Shown piece after piece: positions 4,284 through 7,740 of a stretch of DNA of 7,740 nucleotides; positions within the stretch are counted from its first letter, which is position 1, and each line of letters opens with the position of its first letter. Below the pieces are notes generated by a model. That model was not told where the DNA came from, searched no databases, and saw nothing but the letters and a program-made list of their open reading frames with translations. Position numbers and translations under genes: made by a program. The DNA is from Methanomassiliicoccales archaeon (GTDB lineage Archaea; Thermoplasmatota; Thermoplasmata; Methanomassiliicoccales; UBA472): the NCBI GenBank assembly GCA_013329565.1, contig DUJZ01000063.1, positions 7,147 through 14,886 of the forward strand, read 5' to 3'.

Positions 4284-5939
4284 TTAAACGATTTTTTCCC
4301 CGCGCCCGGACATGAGGTCCTGCAGGTCCAGCTCGAAGGCTATGACCGGATGACCCAGCTCGTAGGCGGTTATGACCTGCGGATGCAGTTCGCCGAAATG
4401 GCCGACCGTGCGGCCGTTCACCTTGACCGTGGCGCAGCGTCCGGGAATGAACATCCCCATGTCGCCGGGCAGCAACGAGCATTGCACGCCCATCTCCCTG
4501 AGCACCCCTTCAGCGAGCGACTTCATCTCGGTGAAGGAGGCCTTGGAGTGGATCGACATCACCGCAAGATGCTTCCGGCGCCTGGCGTCGACGACCACAT
4601 CGCCCACCTCGAATATGCGCTGCGGCAGGTCGCGGTGCTTGCTTTTGCGCAGGACCGTCAGCAACGAAGGTATGAGCTGAACGCGCAGGCAGTTGTGGTC
4701 CTCGCTGACGGGATTCAGGACCTCCACCGCCTGGACCTCCGGGAACGGAACCTTGGAGAACTGCTCGCCCATGGACGACAGGGTGAGGGTAGTGACTTCC
4801 CAGTGGCCGTAGCCGACCATCATTTGGCGTACGAGGTCCGCAACCCTTTCCATGCGCCTCTCTCCGCCGATGGTGCGCGAGACCGGTTTGGACGTGCCGA
4901 AGTTCTCGTAGCCGTAACCGATCGCCACGTCCTCGACGACGTCGGCCTGGTGGATGAGGTCCATGCGCACCGGGGACGAGGAGACCTTTACTTTTCGTCC
5001 CTTCGGCTCGGCGGAATAGCCCATCCTGGTCAGGCACTGGCACATCGCCAACGGCTCAAGGTCCAATCCCAGGACGGAGTTCGTCCTGTCCACGTCCAGA
5101 AGCCACTGCTTCGGACGGAGGTTCGGCGTCATGCCCCTCTCCTCGCCGCGCAGGGTGATGGTCTCTATGACCCCGCCCCTTTCTGCGATGGAGCAGCACA
5201 CGATGTTCAATACTCCGCCGATAGTGTTCTGGTCGGTGCCGGTGACGTCGATGAAGAGGTTCTTGGTATCCGTGGTCACGGTCGTCAATCGTCCGTTGAT
5301 GATGGGCGGGAAGGACAGCACGTCGTTATTAGCGTCCAGTATCACCGGGTACAGTTCCTTCCCATCCAGGAGCTGCTTGTAGTCCCTGCCCTTCTCGTGC
5401 TTCTCCAGCACTTCGGCCAGGGTCATCATCTCCTCCTTGGCCAGCGGAACGAAGGAAACGGACATGGGCGTGACCGCCTTGTAGACGAACGGCGGACGAA
5501 CCTTGTCCAGGTCGTGTACGCCGATGGCCACCTTGGCCCGTTTCCGTCCGACCGTAAGGTGCAGCTTCTCCTGCAGCTCCATGAGGGAGCGGATGCCCTT
5601 GTCGTCCAGGTCGACGCCTCTGATCACCGCTCCGACCACGTAAGGGCGGACGTTCTTGACGGATGGCTCGACCTTCAGCACGATGTCCGAGGCGGAGATA
5701 TCGTAAGTGCGCATTCCCAATTCGATATCGAAGAAGGAGCGCAACGCCCTTGCCAGTCCTTCGACCGAATAGAGGTCCGGCCGGTTGGGGAAGAACTCGA
5801 TGGATGCCTCCTTGGTCACCGGGTCGAAATCATGGAAGTCCGCCCCGATCATAGGAATGCGGTCCAGGACCTCGCGGTCCTCCATCTTGGTACCCATCAG
5901 GGACTTCAAGTCCTCCAGGTTGAAGTTGATGACTGGCAT
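4284..5939 (-). CDS. pheT: Phenylalanine--tRNA ligase beta subunit, archaeal type
   Basis: The 551-residue product has the length of archaeal/eukaryotic-type PheRS beta chains (about 550), shorter than the roughly 800-residue bacterial form. It pairs with the alpha chain to charge tRNA-Phe in the cytoplasm. The order of regions is typical: an N-terminal part with EFFPNRPDLYSVEGLARAL at 48-66; a B3/B4 editing region at about 95-265; a B5 domain around 275-345 with the P-x-R-x-D...D-x-x-E-D-x-A-I-G-Y-G-Y signature at 323-344; and a C-terminal class II core-like fold from about 360. That fold contains LNPVSEDHNCLR (408-419), FEVGDVV (443-449) and FGELHPQV (515-522). ATG at 5939 has no Shine-Dalgarno but AT-rich elements about 28 and 41 bases upstream, fitting a short or absent leader. 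pheS is not adjacent; tRNA-Ser follows four bases after the stop. Confidence 0.96.
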   Translation of the reverse strand: MPVINFNLEDLKSLMGTKMEDREVLDRIPMIGADFHDFDPVTKEASIEFFPNRPDLYSVEGLARALRSFFDIELGMRTYDISASDIVLKVEPSVKNVRPYVVGAVIRGVDLDDKGIRSLMELQEKLHLTVGRKRAKVAIGVHDLDKVRPPFVYKAVTPMSVSFVPLAKEEMMTLAEVLEKHEKGRDYKQLLDGKELYPVILDANNDVLSFPPIINGRLTTVTTDTKNLFIDVTGTDQNTIGGVLNIVCCSIAERGGVIETITLRGEERGMTPNLRPKQWLLDVDRTNSVLGLDLEPLAMCQCLTRMGYSAEPKGRKVKVSSSPVRMDLIHQADVVEDVAIGYGYENFGTSKPVSRTIGGERRMERVADLVRQMMVGYGHWEVTTLTLSSMGEQFSKVPFPEVQAVEVLNPVSEDHNCLRVQLIPSLLTVLRKSKHRDLPQRIFEVGDVVVDARRRKHLAVMSIHSKASFTEMKSLAEGVLREMGVQCSLLPGDMGMFIPGRCATVKVNGRTVGHFGELHPQVITAYELGHPVIAFELDLQDLMSGRGEKIV

Positions 5940-5963
5940 TGCGTCCGGACCATAGGGTAGAAG

Positions 5964-5985
5964 GTATATGAGGGTTTTTAATTTA
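5964..5985 (-). promoter_or_regulatory. Candidate promoter region of pheT
   Basis: The 63-base gap between the HMG-CoA reductase stop and the pheT ATG holds two AT-rich elements on the minus strand: TAAATTAAAAA (5985-5975) and TCATATAC (5971-5964). The second is centred 28 bases from the ATG, fitting a leaderless start; the first would give a leader of about 15 bases. This suggests pheT has its own promoter. Confidence 0.45.
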
Positions 5986-6002
5986 GGTTAACGGACGTTC
6001 CA

Positions 6003-7157
6003 TTACCTTCCCAGGGCCTTGTGGGCCTTGCCCAGTTCGCCGGCCGATTGGGCTGCTAACGTAGAAAGCTCTCCTGCCAGAACGAGCGCGGCGGCGATCT
6101 CCGCCAGTTTCTTTGCTTTTTTCGCTCCCAGGCAATCCATCATCGAGAGCGCTTCGCTCTGACAGGGTAGTTTGGTACCTCCGCCGACCGTACCCACCTC
6201 GATGCACGGCAGACGGACGGAAACGTATACCCCTTCCTCGCATATTTCGCAGGTGGTGCTGGCCATGCTGCCCTCGACCACCTGCGCGGCGTCCTGCCCG
6301 GTGGCGATGTAGAACGAGGCGAGCATGTTGGCGGCGTGGGCGTTGGAACCGTACGAAAGGGACATGGAACCGCCGATCAGGTTCTTGCGGTAGCAGGTCT
6401 CGACCATCGCCTCCGGCGTCGTGTGCAGCTTGTCCTTGACCAGGTCCGCAGGGATGCGTACGTCGGCCAGGACGGTCTTCCCGCGCCCGTCGATGAAGTT
6501 GAGGGCGGCCGGTTTTTTATCAACGCACATGTTGCCCGAGACGGAGATGAGCTTGACGCCGGCCCTTTCTTCGATTAGCCTGCACGCAGCTTCGGTGGCG
6601 ATGGTGCACATGTTCATGCCCATGGCATCCCCAGTATCATAGGAGAACCGGAGGAACAGAGAACGACCGGAAGCGAATGCGCGAACCTTGATCAGCTTCC
6701 CGTGCCTGGTGGTTCCTTCGGCAACAGCCTTGATCTCCTCAAAGTTCTCGTTGACCCATTCGACCACCCGCCGGCTGTCCCTGACCCCCCTGGTCCGGAA
6801 GACCGGCGCACGGGTCATCTCGTCCTTGATGATGATGACCTCCGCGCCTCCGCTAGCGCTGATCACCGAAGCGCCACGGTTGACGGATGCGACCAACGCC
6901 CCCTCGGTCGTTGCCAGTGGTACCAGGAACTCCCCGTCTGCGTGATCGCCTCTGACCTTGAGCGGACCGATGAATCCTAACGGCACCTGTATGGTGCCGA
7001 TCATGTTCTCCACGTTCTTCTCGGCGACGATGGGATCGAAGGAGCACTGCCCGGCATGCTCCAGCTTAGCGCCGGTGAACGATTCGACGGCCTTTCGGCG
7101 ATCTTCCATGTCCGCTCGGGTCTTACCCTTGTTCCTGAGACCGTCGTTGGAACTCAT
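6003..7157 (-). CDS. hmgA: Hydroxymethylglutaryl-CoA reductase (NADPH), class I
   Basis: This 384-residue enzyme reduces HMG-CoA to mevalonate, the committed step for archaeal isoprenoid lipids. Class I signatures are present: ENMIGTIQVPLGFIGPLKV at 50-68, TTEGALVAS at 83-91 with catalytic E85, and DAMGMNM at 177-183 in the NADPH site. Catalytic K214 lies in CVDKKPAALN, D289 in IATGQDAAQ, and the C-terminal catalytic H379 in LGKAHKAL. No N-terminal membrane anchor is present, so it is a soluble archaeal form. I place the start at ATG 7157 (MSSNDG); a TTG two codons upstream (7163) is possible, but it has no ribosome site. An AT-rich box centred about 25 bases before ATG 7157 fits a leaderless transcript. 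The stop is TAA at 6005-6003; pheT follows on the same strand but with its own promoter-like elements. Thermoplasmatales proper are reported to carry class II enzymes, so class I here argues for another branch. Confidence 0.96.
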   Translation of the reverse strand: MSSNDGLRNKGKTRADMEDRRKAVESFTGAKLEHAGQCSFDPIVAEKNVENMIGTIQVPLGFIGPLKVRGDHADGEFLVPLATTEGALVASVNRGASVISASGGAEVIIIKDEMTRAPVFRTRGVRDSRRVVEWVNENFEEIKAVAEGTTRHGKLIKVRAFASGRSLFLRFSYDTGDAMGMNMCTIATEAACRLIEERAGVKLISVSGNMCVDKKPAALNFIDGRGKTVLADVRIPADLVKDKLHTTPEAMVETCYRKNLIGGSMSLSYGSNAHAANMLASFYIATGQDAAQVVEGSMASTTCEICEEGVYVSVRLPCIEVGTVGGGTKLPCQSEALSMMDCLGAKKAKKLAEIAAALVLAGELSTLAAQSAGELGKAHKALGR

Positions 7158-7175
7158 CGGCAAGGAATCAGGGTC

Positions 7176-7187
7176 GTATTAGATAAC
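7176..7187 (-). promoter_or_regulatory. Candidate TATA box of HMG-CoA reductase
   Basis: GTTATCTAATAC on the minus strand is centred about 25 bases before ATG 7157, fitting a leaderless mRNA. A more AT-rich alternative on the same strand (around 7227-7240) would give a leader of about 55 bases that lacks a Shine-Dalgarno next to the ATG. Confidence 0.4.
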
Positions 7188-7260
7188 CTTCTCGCCCTCG
7201 ATCGGGAAGGAAAAAAGTGGGTTCAAGATAATTTTAAGTAAACCCGAGGATAATTAATTA

Positions 7261-7273
7261 AAGGCAATGCCTT
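7261..7273. repeat. Dyad in the HMG-CoA reductase/SpeD-like divergent promoter region
   Basis: AAGGCA-A-TGCCTT is a perfect 6-bp dyad around one base, next to the AT-rich palindrome TAATTAATTA (7251-7260). It sits near the middle of the 239-base divergent region and so could be a regulator site acting on either gene. The rest of the region is AT-rich with oligo-A/T runs and holds no further gene that I can support. Confidence 0.35.
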
Positions 7274-7331
7274 AAATTTCCTTTTTCCGCTCAAATTGCT
7301 TTTCAATTCTACATATAGTTACGGGTTAATC

Positions 7332-7339
7332 TTTAATAT
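7332..7339 (+). promoter_or_regulatory. TATA box of the SpeD-like gene
   Basis: TTTAATAT is close to the archaeal TATA consensus and puts the transcription start near 7362. That gives a leader of about 35 bases before ATG 7397. Confidence 0.5.
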
Positions 7340-7364
7340 CAGAAGCGTTCATGCGGACGATTCA

Positions 7365-7379
7365 AGATGCAGTGCATCT
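7365..7379. repeat. Dyad in the 5' leader of the SpeD-like gene
   Basis: AGATGCA-G-TGCATCT is a perfect 7-bp dyad around one base. It lies immediately after the predicted transcription start and two bases before the GAGGG ribosome site (7381-7385). It may be an operator blocking transcription, or part of a leader structure. Confidence 0.4.
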
Positions 7380-7396
7380 AGAGGGCGTTACCAGAA

Positions 7397-7740
7397 ATGT
7401 ACACTATGAGTCCCATGCCGGGCAAGCTTCTGAGCGATGAGGAAGCGATGGTGAAGTACGTGAAGGAGAACCAGTGGGGACTGGCTACCGCGATAGACCT
7501 GAAGCAGTGCGACCCGGAAAAGATCCGGAGCAAGGAGGTCATCACCCAGTTCGCTATCGACCTTTGCGATCACATCAAGATGAACAGGTTCGGAGATCCC
7601 ATCGTGGTCCGGTTCGGCCCCATCCCCAAGGTGGAGGGATATTCCCTGTGCCAGCTGATCGAGACCTCCATGATCTCCGGCCATTTCGCCGAGGACACCG
7701 ACCGTGCCTTCCTCGACGTGTTCAGCTGCCGCGAGTACCC
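7397..7740 (+). CDS. speD: S-adenosylmethionine decarboxylase-like (SpeD family) protein, 3' end outside the window
   Basis: The 114 visible residues resemble archaeal SpeD-related proteins: WGLATAIDLKQCDPEKI near 26-42, FGDPIVVRFGP, then GYSLCQLIETSMISGHFAED and AFLDVFSCREY. SpeD enzymes self-cleave at a serine to form a pyruvoyl group and decarboxylate AdoMet for spermidine synthesis. S91, H96 and C111 have the same spacing (+5, +20) as Ser63, His68 and Cys83 of Thermotoga maritima SpeD, so the autocatalytic machinery looks intact. The usual Glu-Ser-His around the cleavage site is Thr-Ser-Met here (T90, M92), so the substrate may differ; a SpeD-derived arginine decarboxylase is known in Crenarchaeota. 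An in-frame TAG at 7379-7381 bounds the start. ATG 7397 lies 11 bases after GAGGG; ATGs at 7406 and 7415 are less likely. It is divergent from HMG-CoA reductase. Confidence 0.82.
   Translation, partial: MYTMSPMPGKLLSDEEAMVKYVKENQWGLATAIDLKQCDPEKIRSKEVITQFAIDLCDHIKMNRFGDPIVVRFGPIPKVEGYSLCQLIETSMISGHFAEDTDRAFLDVFSCREY

Noticed and set aside
4179..5960. Very long open frame (593 codons) on the plus strand opposite pheT
   Set aside because: It is antisense to a clear PheRS beta gene, crosses the tRNA-Ser sequence, has an amino-acid composition rich in His, Arg, Gln and Asp typical of antisense frames in GC-rich genes, and resembles no family.
7158..7163. TTG start of HMG-CoA reductase two codons upstream
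   Set aside because: ATG at 7157 fits the TATA-box distance better, and no Shine-Dalgarno supports TTG. The difference is only two residues.
7351..7440. Short ORF starting at ATG 7351 in the leader of the SpeD-like gene
   Set aside because: Its ATG lies upstream of the predicted transcription start (about 7362), it has no ribosome site, and most of it overlaps the SpeD-like gene out of frame.

Overview
The window looks like a chromosomal housekeeping segment from a GC-rich archaeon. The gene content is archaeal: a single-ORF archaeal-type PheRS beta chain, a class I HMG-CoA reductase for isoprenoid lipids, archaeal phosphopantetheine adenylyltransferase, an M29 aminopeptidase and a SpeD-like protein. 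Signals are archaeal too: AT-rich TATA-like boxes about 25-28 bases before several start codons with no Shine-Dalgarno (leaderless mRNAs), and a tRNA gene without encoded CCA. The fusion of phosphopantetheine adenylyltransferase to a DUF84 NTP-phosphatase domain is known from Thermoplasmata. With the high GC, this makes Thermoplasmatota, possibly Methanomassiliicoccales, my best guess. This is inference, not proof.

Layout. Bases 3-668 (+) hold the 3' part of the CoaD-DUF84 fusion gene. Its stop codon interlocks, through a shared CTAG, with that of a convergent small cysteine-rich protein gene (minus). Next, also on minus, is a VOC/glyoxalase-like gene that is full length only if an in-frame TAG at codon 30 is read through. 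A 140-base divergent intergenic region leads to a probably leaderless M29 aminopeptidase gene (+), then a 12-helix MFS transporter (+) and an unrecognised 48-residue lysine-rich ORF (+). A T-rich palindrome closes this block. On the minus strand, reading leftward, come HMG-CoA reductase, pheT and, four bases after pheT, tRNA-Ser(UGA). A 239-base AT-rich divergent region with dyads separates HMG-CoA reductase from a SpeD-like gene (+) that runs off the right edge.

How the genes fit together. Most are independent housekeeping functions: CoA synthesis and nucleotide-pool cleaning, peptide turnover, efflux, Phe-tRNA charging, a serine tRNA, mevalonate synthesis and a pyruvoyl-type decarboxylase relative. 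There is no sign of a phage, insertion sequence, CRISPR array or defence island. The most unusual item is the VOC gene with its internal amber codon, which is either a pyrrolysine or readthrough candidate or a fresh nonsense mutation. Three of the eight complete genes end in TAG, which weighs against TAG being a strongly reassigned codon here.
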